A DNA stretch of 64,000 bases. Source: Gammaproteobacteria bacterium (GTDB lineage: Bacteria > Pseudomonadota > Gammaproteobacteria > UBA6429 > Thiohalophilaceae). The DNA lies in the NCBI GenBank assembly GCA_016194635.1, contig JACQBC010000027.1, positions 47,017-111,016 on the forward strand, given 5' to 3'. The notes under the pieces are model-generated. The model did no database searches, had not been told where the DNA came from, and saw only the letters and a program-made list of their open reading frames with translations. Numbering within the stretch: position 1 is the stretch's first letter; each line of letters starts with the position of its first letter. The position numbers were made by a program, and so were the translations under genes. This document shows positions 20,809 through 31,024 of the stretch, one piece after another.

Positions 20809-21564
20809 TCAGGGCGACGAGTCATCACGCACATAGGATTCGTGCAACCGCACCGGTTGAGACGCGCGTTTGCGCATACGGATGTTGAGCATTTCGACAA
20901 TAACCGAAAACGCCATGGCAAAATACACGTAACCCTTGGGCATGTGATGGCCAAGGCCATCGGCGATCAGTACCACGCCCACAAGCTCCAAGAAGGTCAA
21001 GGCCAGCATTTTCACGGTCGGATGTTTCGACACAAACTGGCCGATCCTGGCCGCGAACCACATCATTAACCCCACCGAAGCGATCACCGCGGCGATCATT
21101 ACCTTGACGTCTTCAACCATGCCCACCGCGGTGATGATCGAATCAAATGAAAACACGATATCGATAATAATTATTTGCAAAATAATGCCGGTCAGATTAG
21201 GTTTTACTTGGCGGGATTCCTCCCCCGCCTCGCCTTCGAGTAATTGATGGATCTCCTTGGTGCTCTTCCATAACAAGAACAACCCGCCACCGATCAAGAT
21301 CAGATCCCGCCCGGAAATCGCGTGCGTGAATACACTGAATAATGGCGCCGTTAACCCCACGATCCACGCCAGGATCAACAATAATCCAATCCGCATGAAC
21401 ATGGCCAGGAACAGGCCCAGCCGTCGCGCGAAACCACGCGATGCGGACGGTAACCGATCGACCAGGATGGAAATAAAAATGATGTTATCGATACCCAGCA
21501 CCAGTTCCAGCCCGGTTAAGGTGAAAAAGGCAATCCAGGCGTGAGGATCGGTGAATACTGCCAT
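20809..21564 (-). CDS. TerC family integral membrane protein
   Basis: Membrane protein of 251 residues with about seven hydrophobic helices. The family hallmarks are both present: GLELVLGIDNIIFISILV near the start and IIDIVFSFDSIITAVGMV in the middle, each with the conserved acidic residues inside membrane segments. TerC-family proteins take part in metal (notably Mn) export in some bacteria and tellurite resistance in others; substrate is not inferable here. It lies 11 bp downstream of the mutarotase gene, with AAGGA before its ATG, so the two are probably co-transcribed. The C-terminus is basic and hydrophilic. Confidence 0.9.
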   Translation of the reverse strand: MAVFTDPHAWIAFFTLTGLELVLGIDNIIFISILVDRLPSASRGFARRLGLFLAMFMRIGLLLILAWIVGLTAPLFSVFTHAISGRDLILIGGGLFLLWKSTKEIHQLLEGEAGEESRQVKPNLTGIILQIIIIDIVFSFDSIITAVGMVEDVKVMIAAVIASVGLMMWFAARIGQFVSKHPTVKMLALTFLELVGVVLIADGLGHHMPKGYVYFAMAFSVIVEMLNIRMRKRASQPVRLHESYVRDDSSP

Positions 21565-21575
21565 GGTATTTATCC

Positions 21576-22487
21576 TTAAAGGGATTCGACGTTATATTCC
21601 ACCCGCAAACGGTGCCTGCCGCCTGCTTTAAGTACGACGACATCGTCCGCGGCGTTGGCGCTTTCCACGCACACCATGCGACGATAACCATCGGGGCCAA
21701 AATCCCCCATGCTGGCGGCTTTATCAACCCAAGGGTTCCATACCACCGTCGAGGCGCTGCCGCGTTTATGTACACGAATCCGCCGTTGCCAACCCAGATC
21801 ATCAATAAGACAATCGGCCACTGACCCTAAATAAATCCGATCGGTTTCTTGGCTGAATTGTATGGCGCCGGATTGGGTCTTACGTTTACCTGCGTCGACC
21901 TTGTCGATGTAGGTACAATTTCCCAAGCCATGGATCCGCACCTGACCGACATCGCTCACGGCAAAATACGTATGCAAGGCCGCCCCGATGGTTAGCGCTG
22001 CACTGCTCGTATTGTGGGTTACCAAGTCACAGCTCAGGCGTGTCCCCACGCTAAAATGCATTTCCACGGGTGTGGTATGCGGCCACTGCTGGCGAGAAGC
22101 GTCTGACTCGATCAGCCGCATTGCCAAGTGGGTTGAACCCTCGGGCAAGGCACGCGTGGCGATCACTTCCCAGGGTACGGTACGCGCGTAACCGTGTCCT
22201 GGTAATTTACCATCAGTCGCGTGCGGACCGAACCACGGCCAGCAAATCGGTATGCCACCGCGGATCGATTTACCCTGCGCATATTTAGCCGCCGGTGACA
22301 ACCACACCACCGGACGGTGTTTACGCGGTGCCCAGGTCATCAGGTGCGCCCCTTGCATGGCGATACTGGCACTGGCCAGTGGATTGGAAATTATAATGAT
22401 CGGCATCGCCCCCGCCCCCATCACAAATTGTAACTGCGAACCCAATCCGAACTGTTGGTTTAGGGTGGCGATATCCGTTTGGCTCAT
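21576..22487 (-). CDS. D-hexose-6-phosphate mutarotase (YeaD-like)
   Basis: Aldose-1-epimerase-fold protein of 303 residues, of the YeaD group that interconverts anomers of hexose 6-phosphates. Visible motifs are QGAHLMTWAPRKHRPVVWLS, the sugar-phosphate site GKSIRGGIPICWPWFG, GHGYARTVPWEV, the His in ALHTYFAVSDV, and the C-terminal VVWNPWVDKAASMGDFGPDGYRRMVCVE. The start ATG has GGAG upstream. It sits in front of a TerC-like gene and diverges from glcF; no functional link is evident. Confidence 0.9.
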   Translation of the reverse strand: MSQTDIATLNQQFGLGSQLQFVMGAGAMPIIIISNPLASASIAMQGAHLMTWAPRKHRPVVWLSPAAKYAQGKSIRGGIPICWPWFGPHATDGKLPGHGYARTVPWEVIATRALPEGSTHLAMRLIESDASRQQWPHTTPVEMHFSVGTRLSCDLVTHNTSSAALTIGAALHTYFAVSDVGQVRIHGLGNCTYIDKVDAGKRKTQSGAIQFSQETDRIYLGSVADCLIDDLGWQRRIRVHKRGSASTVVWNPWVDKAASMGDFGPDGYRRMVCVESANAADDVVVLKAGGRHRLRVEYNVESL

Positions 22488-22648
22488 GACAGGCTCCGGG
22501 TTAGGGTTGTTAATGCGATGCGCGATTGTAGCCTAATCATTGACTAATACAACCCGATGCCAACCAACAGAATCGTAACGTAGGTGAAGCACGGTTTGCA
22601 TTGTCCCTTCTGCCTTGGGAAGGAGTAAGAATGAGTTAGAATACCGCC

Positions 22649-23887
22649 ATGCAAACCACTATCATAGCGTCATTGCGTCATACACAGCCCGGCCGGGACG
22701 CCGAGCACATCATACGTAGCTGCGTGCATTGCGGGTTTTGTAATGCCACCTGTCCCACCTACCAGCTATTGGGCGATGAACTGGACGGCCCGCGCGGCCG
22801 CATCTATCAGATTAAACAAATCCTGGAAGGCCAGCCCGCGACAGAGCAAACCCAATTACATTTGGACCGCTGCCTGACCTGCCGCAATTGTGAAACCACC
22901 TGCCCCTCCGGTGTGCGCTACGGGAATTTGTTGGATATCGGCCGTCATTATCTTGAAGTTCACCGGCCACGCCCCCTCTGGCAACGCATCCAGCGCCGCT
23001 TGGTACTGATGTTTATTTTAAACAGTAGGCTGTTTGGCAGCGTCTTATTTATAGCGCAACGCTTGCGTGCATTGCTACCACAGTCCTGGCGCCGCGCGAT
23101 CCCTGTGCCCCAACCGTGGCGGGCGTGGCCAACCCGCCAACACGCGCGCAAAATGTTACTGCTCGAAGGATGTGTGCAACCGCTGTTGGCCCCGTCGATC
23201 AACGCCGCCGCCGCCACGGTACTTAATCGTCTCGACATCCAATTGCTACGGGTTACAACCACCGGTTGTTGTGGCGCGGCCAGTCACCATACCTCGGCGA
23301 CCGAATCAGGCAAGGCCCTGGCGCGACGCAATATCGACGCCTGGTGGCCGCAGGTTGAGGCCGGTGCCGAAGCCATTGTTATCACCGCCAGCGGTTGCGG
23401 CGTGCATGTTAAAGACTACGGCCGCTTGTTGGCGGCTGATCCGGCGTACGCTGACAAGGCCACACGTATCGCGCAATTAACCCGCGATATCAGTGAAATC
23501 CTCGCCACGCAATCCGCGGAGGTACTGCGGCCATTATTCAAACCCCGTGTTACGCAAACCATCGCGGTGCACACGCCCTGTACTTTGCAACACGGACAAG
23601 GCTTGCCGGACAACATCGAATCCATCCTGCGGCGTTGCGGTTACAGCCTGACGCGGTGCGAAGAATCGCACCAGTGTTGCGGATCGGCCGGCACCTATTC
23701 GCTGTTACAACCCCGCTTGGCGCGGCAATTACGTGCGCGTAAGTTACACCATTTATTGACTGATCATCCGGCCCGTATCGTTACAGCCAATATCGGCTGC
23801 TTGAGTCATTTAGCCGCCGGAACGGATACTCCGGTCAATCATTGGATAGAACTGCTGGCGGAATCGGTTTATGCGACCCCGGCCTAA
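22649..23887 (+). CDS. glcF: Glycolate oxidase iron-sulfur subunit GlcF
   Basis: Electron-transfer subunit of glycolate dehydrogenase, 412 residues. Two 4Fe-4S motifs lie near the start (CVHCGFCNATCP and CLTCRNCETTCP). Two Cys-rich CCG domains are present, one with TTTGCCGAASHH and one with HTPCTLQHGQG and SHQCCGSAGTYS. The flavin subunits GlcD and GlcE are not adjacent, so they must lie elsewhere or this is a lone GlcF-type reductase subunit. A strong AAGGAG at 22620-22625 lies 23 bp before the ATG and is positioned for a two-codon ATG-AGT-TAG minigene rather than for glcF itself. Confidence 0.92.
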   Translation: MQTTIIASLRHTQPGRDAEHIIRSCVHCGFCNATCPTYQLLGDELDGPRGRIYQIKQILEGQPATEQTQLHLDRCLTCRNCETTCPSGVRYGNLLDIGRHYLEVHRPRPLWQRIQRRLVLMFILNSRLFGSVLFIAQRLRALLPQSWRRAIPVPQPWRAWPTRQHARKMLLLEGCVQPLLAPSINAAAATVLNRLDIQLLRVTTTGCCGAASHHTSATESGKALARRNIDAWWPQVEAGAEAIVITASGCGVHVKDYGRLLAADPAYADKATRIAQLTRDISEILATQSAEVLRPLFKPRVTQTIAVHTPCTLQHGQGLPDNIESILRRCGYSLTRCEESHQCCGSAGTYSLLQPRLARQLRARKLHHLLTDHPARIVTANIGCLSHLAAGTDTPVNHWIELLAESVYATPA

Positions 23888-24001
23888 TTTATTTAACAAA
23901 AATACACCCCAATCCAAAACCTCTCCGCCGGTGCTGTTGGTGATTGCAAACCCGGCTGGTGCTGGTGACTTTAGAATAAAGCATAGGTGGTATAAAAATG
24001 G

Positions 24002-24952
24002 TTACTCTTCCATACCTGGAGTTAGATAATATTGTTGTTCAATATACGGATCGGGGTGACGTCGAAAATGATGTTTGAGCAAGGTGATGGGTACGATCAA
24101 CGGCACCTCACCGCATTGATAACGGCGGATCGTCTCCAGCATTTCCTGTTTATCGGTGTCATCCAGGTAAGACTTTAAGTAACCTAACAGCTGTTGCAAC
24201 ACATGGGCATGTTGTTTTGGCGTGGCGATACGCTTGAGCGCGGTCATGAGCTCGAGAATATAGGCATCGGCTTGTTCGTCTAGTTTGGTTTTAGTCATCC
24301 CCGCCGCCAACCGGCTGAGTTTCTTATAGGCGCGCGGGTGGTGGGCCAGTACGATACACGTGTGCCGGTGATGGAAATCCAGCAGCTTAGCGGCGGATAT
24401 CCGACTCGCCCGCATATTCCGCCAGCGATGTAATACCCATACTCGCTGAATAAAATTCTCCCGCAACTCCGGATCACCGAGCCGGTCTTCTTGTTCACAG
24501 GGGATCAGCGGTTGTTGCGCCATGAAGGCCCGGGCATAAATCCCCTGCCCGGCTTTGCGCGCGATACCCTGACGATTATAAATCTTGACACGTCCCATAC
24601 CGCAGCTGGGCGAGGCATGTTTGAAGATATAACCGCATAAATACCTTAATTCACGCGCTTGTTGCTGGCCGTAGGCATGCAGTTGATCGGTGACGTCCAG
24701 CGTTACCGTATGTACTCCGACCGCGCGCGGCGCGGTTGTACCGCCGACTAAGCGGATGGGCTCGCGCGGCACGCCTAAACCGATGGCCACCTCAGGACAC
24801 ACGGCAACAAAATCAAAATACCGGCTCAGGGTACCGGTGATGTAAGGATCGTGTTTGTGGCCGGCGTCGAAGCGCACTTTATCCCCCAGCAAACACTGGC
24901 TGATGCCCACAGGAATACGTTGGAATATTGGAATCCGGGGAGGGGTAGGCAT
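24002..24952 (-). CDS. DUF523-DUF1722 fusion protein
   Basis: Cytoplasmic protein of 316 residues uniting two conserved domains. DUF523 covers about residues 10-150, with GISQCLLGDKVRFDAGHK, a CPEVAIGLGVPREPIRL segment and a Cys-containing KHASPSCGMGRVK. DUF1722 (YbgA-like) covers about 190-310, with FHHRHTCIVLAHHP and the YLKSYLDDTDKQEML region. The fusion is common in proteobacteria, often near DNA-photolyase genes, but its function is unknown. I set the start at ATG 24952; an in-frame TTG 48 bp upstream is possible. Neither has a clear Shine-Dalgarno. Confidence 0.85.
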   Translation of the reverse strand: MPTPPRIPIFQRIPVGISQCLLGDKVRFDAGHKHDPYITGTLSRYFDFVAVCPEVAIGLGVPREPIRLVGGTTAPRAVGVHTVTLDVTDQLHAYGQQQARELRYLCGYIFKHASPSCGMGRVKIYNRQGIARKAGQGIYARAFMAQQPLIPCEQEDRLGDPELRENFIQRVWVLHRWRNMRASRISAAKLLDFHHRHTCIVLAHHPRAYKKLSRLAAGMTKTKLDEQADAYILELMTALKRIATPKQHAHVLQQLLGYLKSYLDDTDKQEMLETIRRYQCGEVPLIVPITLLKHHFRRHPDPYIEQQYYLTPGMEE

Positions 24953-25219
24953 GCGCGAGTCGCCATTAAAAAAGGCAGTGGTACAGTGTACCACCGCCAA
25001 TCGCTCACTACTTTAATACTGCAGACAAAAACCCATCTTCTGTAACGGGTATTACCGATCCATGACAGAAGACGGTGGGGGGATGTACACACTAGACAGC
25101 CTGGACAGTAACAACCTTACCGCCCAAGCGATAAAAATGCCCGCGACAACCGTTACGAAGTGGCTGACGGTGATCTTAAAGAAGTATTCCGATGGCTGAA
25201 AACCTGATAACGAGTAATA

Positions 25220-26128
<909 letters not shown>

Positions 26129-26214
26129 TCACCGCTAAATTGTTATACATGTTTACCTATGCCTATGACAACATAGGCAGATGAAATCGTTGAGGGATTT
26201 ATTATAAGGCTTTT

Positions 26215-26772
26215 CTAGCCGCAACGCAGCACACTGTTGGTCAGAACATCGCGGATTTCGCTGGGCCGCGCGTTGCGATCAACGTCACCCGACACAATCC
26301 AGTCTATTCCACTGGGGAATTGCGCCCGCACCTCGTCCACGGTTCGTGCCGGCGGCTGTGCGGCGATATTAGCGCTGCTGGAGACGATCGCCGCGGCAAA
26401 CCCATCACACAAGGCCCGCGCCACGGGATGCGCGGTGACGCGTACTGCAATGGTGGAATGATCACCGCGCAGCGCAGTAGAAACCGTAGGCTTGGCAGGA
26501 AACACCCAGGTCACGGGGCCGGGCCAGGTCGGTAATACCCGCTGCCATTGGGCGTCGGTCACCGCTGCCGTATAGGGCCGCAGCTGTTCGAGCGTGGCGG
26601 CAATCAGAATCAACCCTTTATGCAGCGGTCGCTGCTTGAGGACTACTAAGCGCCGCACGGCGGCTTCATTGCGTGGATCACAGCCCAAGCCGTACACCGC
26701 CTCGGTGGGATAGGCAATGATCCCACCGTCCCTGAGCACCTCGATGGCCGGTTGTAGTGTATCTTCAAGCAT
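26215..26772 (-). CDS. tsaC: Threonylcarbamoyl-AMP synthase
   Basis: YrdC/TsaC-type protein of 185 residues that makes threonylcarbamoyl-AMP from threonine, bicarbonate and ATP for the t6A37 modification of tRNAs. Seen: GGIIAYPTEAVYGLGCDPRN (nucleotide site), LKQRPLHKGLILI with the conserved KxR, WPGPVTWVFPA, and the S-S-A-N motif in AAIVSSSANIAAQPP. The length fits TsaC rather than the longer Sua5. It lies downstream of topA on the same strand and upstream of hemF. Confidence 0.95.
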   Translation of the reverse strand: MLEDTLQPAIEVLRDGGIIAYPTEAVYGLGCDPRNEAAVRRLVVLKQRPLHKGLILIAATLEQLRPYTAAVTDAQWQRVLPTWPGPVTWVFPAKPTVSTALRGDHSTIAVRVTAHPVARALCDGFAAAIVSSSANIAAQPPARTVDEVRAQFPSGIDWIVSGDVDRNARPSEIRDVLTNSVLRCG

Positions 26773-26932
26773 CAGAAAAATTGTTTGCGGGTAGTCTTTG
26801 CGGTATGTCCGCGGAACTTAAACTATAACGCGCGTGTTGTTCAATATTCAGTAGCATCACTCGCAGCGGCCTTGCGTGCCGCCGTGGCGTTTTACTTCGA
26901 CAACCCGCCGCGGCGTGTGGGCGCGAAGATTT

Positions 26933-29245
26933 TTACTCGGCCGCGTCGGCGGCGGTGGAGGTATCGATCTCCACCGGTTCACTGTAGCCGCATTCTTCTT
27001 GCGGACAGGCTTTACTGGCGCCGCTGCGTTTGGTCACCTTTAAGGTTAACATCGGCCACTGACACTGCGGGCAGGGTTCGTTAAGCGGTTCATTCCACAC
27101 CGCGTAGGTGCAATCCGGATACCGTTCGCAGGAATAAAATATTTTGCCGCGCCGCGATTTACGTTGCAGCATCTTGCCTTGTTTGCACACCGGGCAATCG
27201 ATGCCGGTGTTGGCGGGTTTCTCAATCGGTTCAATAAAGGTGCAGTTGGGATAACCGCTGCAGCCGATAAATTGCCCGTATTTACCGTAACGCACGACTA
27301 AATCGGATTGGCATTGCGGGCACTTACGGCCTTCGACGATCTGTTGGGTGTGTTCCGGGGTCTCTTTTAAATTACGCGTGTAATCGCAGTCCGGATAGGC
27401 GGTACAGCCGATGAAACGGCCGCGCCGCCCCAGGCGGATGGACAGTGGCTTGCCACATTTGGGACAGGGTTCGTCCATCGCCTCGTGGGTAACGTCTTTG
27501 CGGTCGACGTTTTTTTCTTTATCCTCGACCAGCTCTTTAAACGGCTTCCAGAATTTGGCCATCACCGGTTGCCAATCTTCATCACCACGGGAAATCGCGT
27601 CGAGTTCGTCTTCCATCCGCGCGGTAAAATCATAATCGACATAAGTGGTGAAATGATTGGTGAGAAATTTATTGACGATCCGCCCCACGTCAGTGGGAAT
27701 AAACCGTTTTTTATCCAAGGTCACGTATTCACGTTGCTGTAAGGTGGAAATAATGGTCGCATAGGTCGACGGTCGGCCGATACCGTGTTCTTCCAGCGAC
27801 TTGACCAAGGACGCCTCGGAATAACGCGGCGGCGGCTCGGTAAAATGTTGTTCGGGCTTGACCGCGACCAACGTCACCACATCGCCTTTTTCCATCGGCG
27901 GCAAGATACGTTGCTCTTCATCCTCGGCCGCCGCCTTACCCTCATCCGCGCTTTCTTGGTAGACGCTCATAAACCCGGGGCTGACGATAGTGGACCCGTT
28001 GGCGCGAAACACGTGTTTATCCCCGGCATGCAAATCCACCGAGACGGTATCGAGGGTGGCGTGGACCATCTGACAGGCCACGGTCCGTTTCCAGATGAGA
28101 TCGTATAACCGGTACTGGTCTTTGCTGAGGTGGTCCTTGATCGGCTCCGGCTCGTGACGCACCGACGTGGGTCGGATCGCCTCGTGGGCTTCTTGGGCAT
28201 TCTTGGCCTTGGTTTTATACACCCGCGCGGCCTCGGGCAGATTTTCATTACCGAAGCGCTCGGAAATATAACCGCGGATTTCCTCAATCGCCTCGTTCGC
28301 CAGGTTCACCGAATCGGTACGCATATAGGAGATCAAGCCGACGGTCTCGCCCCCGATATCAATACCTTCATATAATTGCTGGGCCACGGTCATGGTTTTC
28401 TTGGCGGAAAATCCCAGTTTACGCGCGGCCTCCTGTTGCATGGTCGAGGTGGTAAACGGCGCGGACGGATTACGTTTGCGTTGCTTTTTCTCGACATGGC
28501 TGACCCGCAATTTACCGTTGGCCGCCTGCAAGATCGAGCTTTGCGCTTGATCGGCCTGTTGCTGGTTGGTGAGGGTGAACTGTTCTACCTTGACCCCATC
28601 GAGCTGGTTGAGCTTGGCAATAAACGCGGTGCCTTGCTGATCGGCTTCGGCTTGGATGGTCCAATATTCTTGCGGTTTGAAGGCTTCGATCTCCAACTCG
28701 CGCTCGACGATCAAACGCAGCGCCGGACTTTGTACCCGCCCAGCGGATAAGCCACGGCGGATTTTTTTCCATAACAACGGTGAGAGATTGAATCCCACCA
28801 GATAATCCAAGGCACGACGCGCCAGTTGCGCATGGATGAGATCGTGTGATAATTCCCGTGGCTGTTGGATCGCCTCTTGCACCGCACGTTTGGTGATCTC
28901 ATTGAAGGTAACACGCCCAACGGTTTTGTCCTTGAGTGCGCCACGATCTTGCAAGATTTCATACAAATGCCAAGAGATGGCTTCACCTTCGCGATCCGGG
29001 TCAGTCGCCAGAAACAGCGCGTCAGCCTTTTTTAGCGCTTTGGCAATCGCATCGACGTGTTTCTCATTTTTTTCGATCAGTTGGTATTTCATCGCAAAAT
29101 CTTGTTCGGGATCAACCGCGCCTTCCTTGGGCAACAAATCCCGCACGTGGCCGTACGAGGCCAGCACCTCAAAATCTTTACCGAGATATTTCTTGATGGT
29201 TTTGGCCTTGGCAGGCGATTCAACGATGACCAGATTTTTTCCCAT
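26933..29245 (-). CDS. topA: DNA topoisomerase I
   Basis: Type IA topoisomerase that relaxes negative supercoils; 770 residues from the ATG at 29245 (MGKNLVIVESPAKAKTI), with AGGA upstream. The longer open frame runs over a hairpin and is rejected. The TOPRIM domain has the DPDREGEAISWHL motif. The catalytic tyrosine is Tyr307 in SYMRTDS. The C-terminus holds four Cys4 zinc-ribbon-like units, beginning CPKCGKPL, CPQCQSDL, CPVCKQGK and CPQCQWPM. It follows smg and dprA on the same strand. Confidence 0.97.
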   Translation of the reverse strand: MGKNLVIVESPAKAKTIKKYLGKDFEVLASYGHVRDLLPKEGAVDPEQDFAMKYQLIEKNEKHVDAIAKALKKADALFLATDPDREGEAISWHLYEILQDRGALKDKTVGRVTFNEITKRAVQEAIQQPRELSHDLIHAQLARRALDYLVGFNLSPLLWKKIRRGLSAGRVQSPALRLIVERELEIEAFKPQEYWTIQAEADQQGTAFIAKLNQLDGVKVEQFTLTNQQQADQAQSSILQAANGKLRVSHVEKKQRKRNPSAPFTTSTMQQEAARKLGFSAKKTMTVAQQLYEGIDIGGETVGLISYMRTDSVNLANEAIEEIRGYISERFGNENLPEAARVYKTKAKNAQEAHEAIRPTSVRHEPEPIKDHLSKDQYRLYDLIWKRTVACQMVHATLDTVSVDLHAGDKHVFRANGSTIVSPGFMSVYQESADEGKAAAEDEEQRILPPMEKGDVVTLVAVKPEQHFTEPPPRYSEASLVKSLEEHGIGRPSTYATIISTLQQREYVTLDKKRFIPTDVGRIVNKFLTNHFTTYVDYDFTARMEDELDAISRGDEDWQPVMAKFWKPFKELVEDKEKNVDRKDVTHEAMDEPCPKCGKPLSIRLGRRGRFIGCTAYPDCDYTRNLKETPEHTQQIVEGRKCPQCQSDLVVRYGKYGQFIGCSGYPNCTFIEPIEKPANTGIDCPVCKQGKMLQRKSRRGKIFYSCERYPDCTYAVWNEPLNEPCPQCQWPMLTLKVTKRSGASKACPQEECGYSEPVEIDTSTAADAAE

Positions 29246-29269
29246 GTCATTCCTGAAATTAATGCTGTT

Positions 29270-29303
29270 ACCTAAAACGGAAAATGCCCGCGATAGCGGG
29301 CAT
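29270..29303 (-). terminator. Hairpin with T-rich tail between smg and topA
   Basis: A perfect 8-bp stem (29284-29291 and 29296-29303) with a 4-base GATA loop lies 26 bp after the smg stop. On the minus strand it is followed by a T-rich run (TTTTCCGTTTTA), the layout of an intrinsic terminator. It stands 38 bp before topA and could partly uncouple topA from the dprA-smg transcript. Confidence 0.6.
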
Positions 29304-29329
29304 GGATGCATTCATGGTAGCGGATCACT

Positions 29330-29809
29330 TCAATGAATGCTACCCGCGCTGTGTTCGAAAACATAATCTTCCATCCAAGCGTACGCCTCTTCACGGCCGG
29401 GTTGATTGAATAACACCATCAACACCACCCACTTGAGGTGGTCCAGATCCACATCCTCGCTATCCAGCGCCATGACGCGATCGATCACCACTTCGCGGCT
29501 GGTCAGATCCAGCACCCCGGTGTTTTCCAAGAACGTCAGAAAACCGCGCGACTCGACATCCAATTTATCGATCTCCGCTTGGGTATAGATACGCATCGGA
29601 ATACGTTTACCCGGTGGCGGTGTGTGCGGCTCGCCCTGCAAGGCGGCCAACCCTTCCAGCCAGGTAAACGCCTTGCTGATCTGCAGCTGCGCAAACCCGG
29701 CCTTTTGCAACTCCGTGCGCAGCGAGGCCTCGTCCTTAGCGGTATCGAGATCTTCAGTCATGTAATTCTCAAACAAATACATCAACACATCGAGAATATT
29801 TTCTTTCAT
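29330..29809 (-). CDS. smg: Smg family protein
   Basis: Protein of 159 residues of the Smg (DUF494) family, found beside dprA/smf in gammaproteobacteria. Family stretches include MKENILDVLMYLFENYM, the acidic DLDTAKDEASLRTELQKAGF, YTQAEIDKLDVESRGFLTFLE, and the C-terminal DLDHLKWVVLMVLFNQPGREEAYAWMEDYVF. Its molecular role is not established. Its ATG overlaps the dprA stop by one base (TAATG). Confidence 0.93.
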   Translation of the reverse strand: MKENILDVLMYLFENYMTEDLDTAKDEASLRTELQKAGFAQLQISKAFTWLEGLAALQGEPHTPPPGKRIPMRIYTQAEIDKLDVESRGFLTFLENTGVLDLTSREVVIDRVMALDSEDVDLDHLKWVVLMVLFNQPGREEAYAWMEDYVFEHSAGSIH

Positions 29810-30927
29810 TACCCACCCTTTAAATGCACCCGGCAGTAACTACCCGCTGCGGTCATCACAACCTTGCCCTGTAACTCCAGTTGCAACAGAATGGAACAAA
29901 CCGCGTCCGGCGTCAATCCACTGCGTGCAATGATGTGATCAACAGCGGTGGGGGCGGCATCCACACCGGCCAGCACCACGGCGCTGGGAGTGGTTGCATC
30001 AGCCACCGCCGGCGACGGTGCAGCCGCCGCGTAACCCCCGGAATTGTCAGCAAAAGTCGCGGGGAAATCTTCGAGTATATCCGCGCGGGACTCGACCAAT
30101 TTAGCCCCCTGGCGAAGTAGCTCATGACAACCCTTGGCCTGGGGATTGTGGATCGATCCGGGGATGGCATACACCTCCCGACCCTGATCCAAGGCATGGC
30201 GTGCGGTGATCAGCGAGCCGCTTTGACGTGTCGCCTCGACAACCAATACCCCGCGACTTAATCCACTGATAAGCCGGTTACGGCGCGGGAAGTTACCCGC
30301 CAAGGGAGGAGTTCCCAGCGGAAACTCCGATACCACCGCGCCGCCCTGGGCGAGTATTTTTTCCAGCAAACCACGATGGTAGGCGGGGTACACCCGATCC
30401 GCGCCTGTGCCGCACACCGCGATCGTAGTACCCCCTGCGTGTAACGCCCCTTGGTGCGCGGCCGCGTCGATGCCGTACGCCAATCCACTGGTGATCGTGA
30501 TACCGGTACGCGCCAGCTCCTCTGCAAAGGCCTGGGCGTTTTCGGCACCGATAGGCGTGGGATGGCGGCTACCTACCACGGCCAGCTGGGTTTGATTCAA
30601 AACTTTGGGATCGCCGCGCACATACAGCAGCGGGGGTGGATCGCTGATCTGCCGTAGTAAATAAGGATACTCGGGATCCTGCAGGGTAATAACATGGGTT
30701 AAAGGTTGCTGCAACCACACCAATACCGTCTCCAGCCGAGCTGCGTCTGGGTGATGTAGGTTTTGAATCGAACTGGCGGACAACCCCAGCGCACGCAGCT
30801 GTGTGGCGGAAGCGGTCGCAATCGCGCGGGGATGCGGGAAAATCTCTAATAAGCGCAGTACCGTCGCGGGCCCGATGCCCTCAGCGAGGCTCAATGCGAG
30901 CCATGCGGATAGATTGTGGCGGTCCAT
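29809..30927 (-). CDS. dprA: DNA-processing protein DprA (Smf)
   Basis: Cytoplasmic protein of 372 residues that binds incoming single-stranded DNA and loads RecA during natural transformation. The N-terminal helical region precedes a Rossmann-like core with QLAVVGSRHPTPIGAENA, ITSGLAYGIDAAAHQGAL, SEFPLGTPPLAGNFPRRNRLISGLS and VEATRQSGSLITARHALDQGREVYAIPG. A linker leads to a C-terminal winged-helix domain (about 325-370). The start has a strong AAGGAG. With the pilMNOPQ genes it fits, but does not prove, natural competence. Confidence 0.95.
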   Translation of the reverse strand: MDRHNLSAWLALSLAEGIGPATVLRLLEIFPHPRAIATASATQLRALGLSASSIQNLHHPDAARLETVLVWLQQPLTHVITLQDPEYPYLLRQISDPPPLLYVRGDPKVLNQTQLAVVGSRHPTPIGAENAQAFAEELARTGITITSGLAYGIDAAAHQGALHAGGTTIAVCGTGADRVYPAYHRGLLEKILAQGGAVVSEFPLGTPPLAGNFPRRNRLISGLSRGVLVVEATRQSGSLITARHALDQGREVYAIPGSIHNPQAKGCHELLRQGAKLVESRADILEDFPATFADNSGGYAAAAPSPAVADATTPSAVVLAGVDAAPTAVDHIIARSGLTPDAVCSILLQLELQGKVVMTAAGSYCRVHLKGG

Positions 30928-31024
30928 GCCTTGCTCCTTGAAAGTCCACTTCCTATTTGGACGGCATCCATCATGCTACCAGGACTAAGGCATCGCAACA
31001 GTACCGTGCAAAATCAGAAAATGC

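Noticed and set aside
25036..25072. Inverted repeat upstream of the DUF523-DUF1722 gene
   Set aside because: The 8-bp arms have a 21-base loop and no T-tract, and the surrounding 267 bp show no other signal. Too weak to call a regulatory site.
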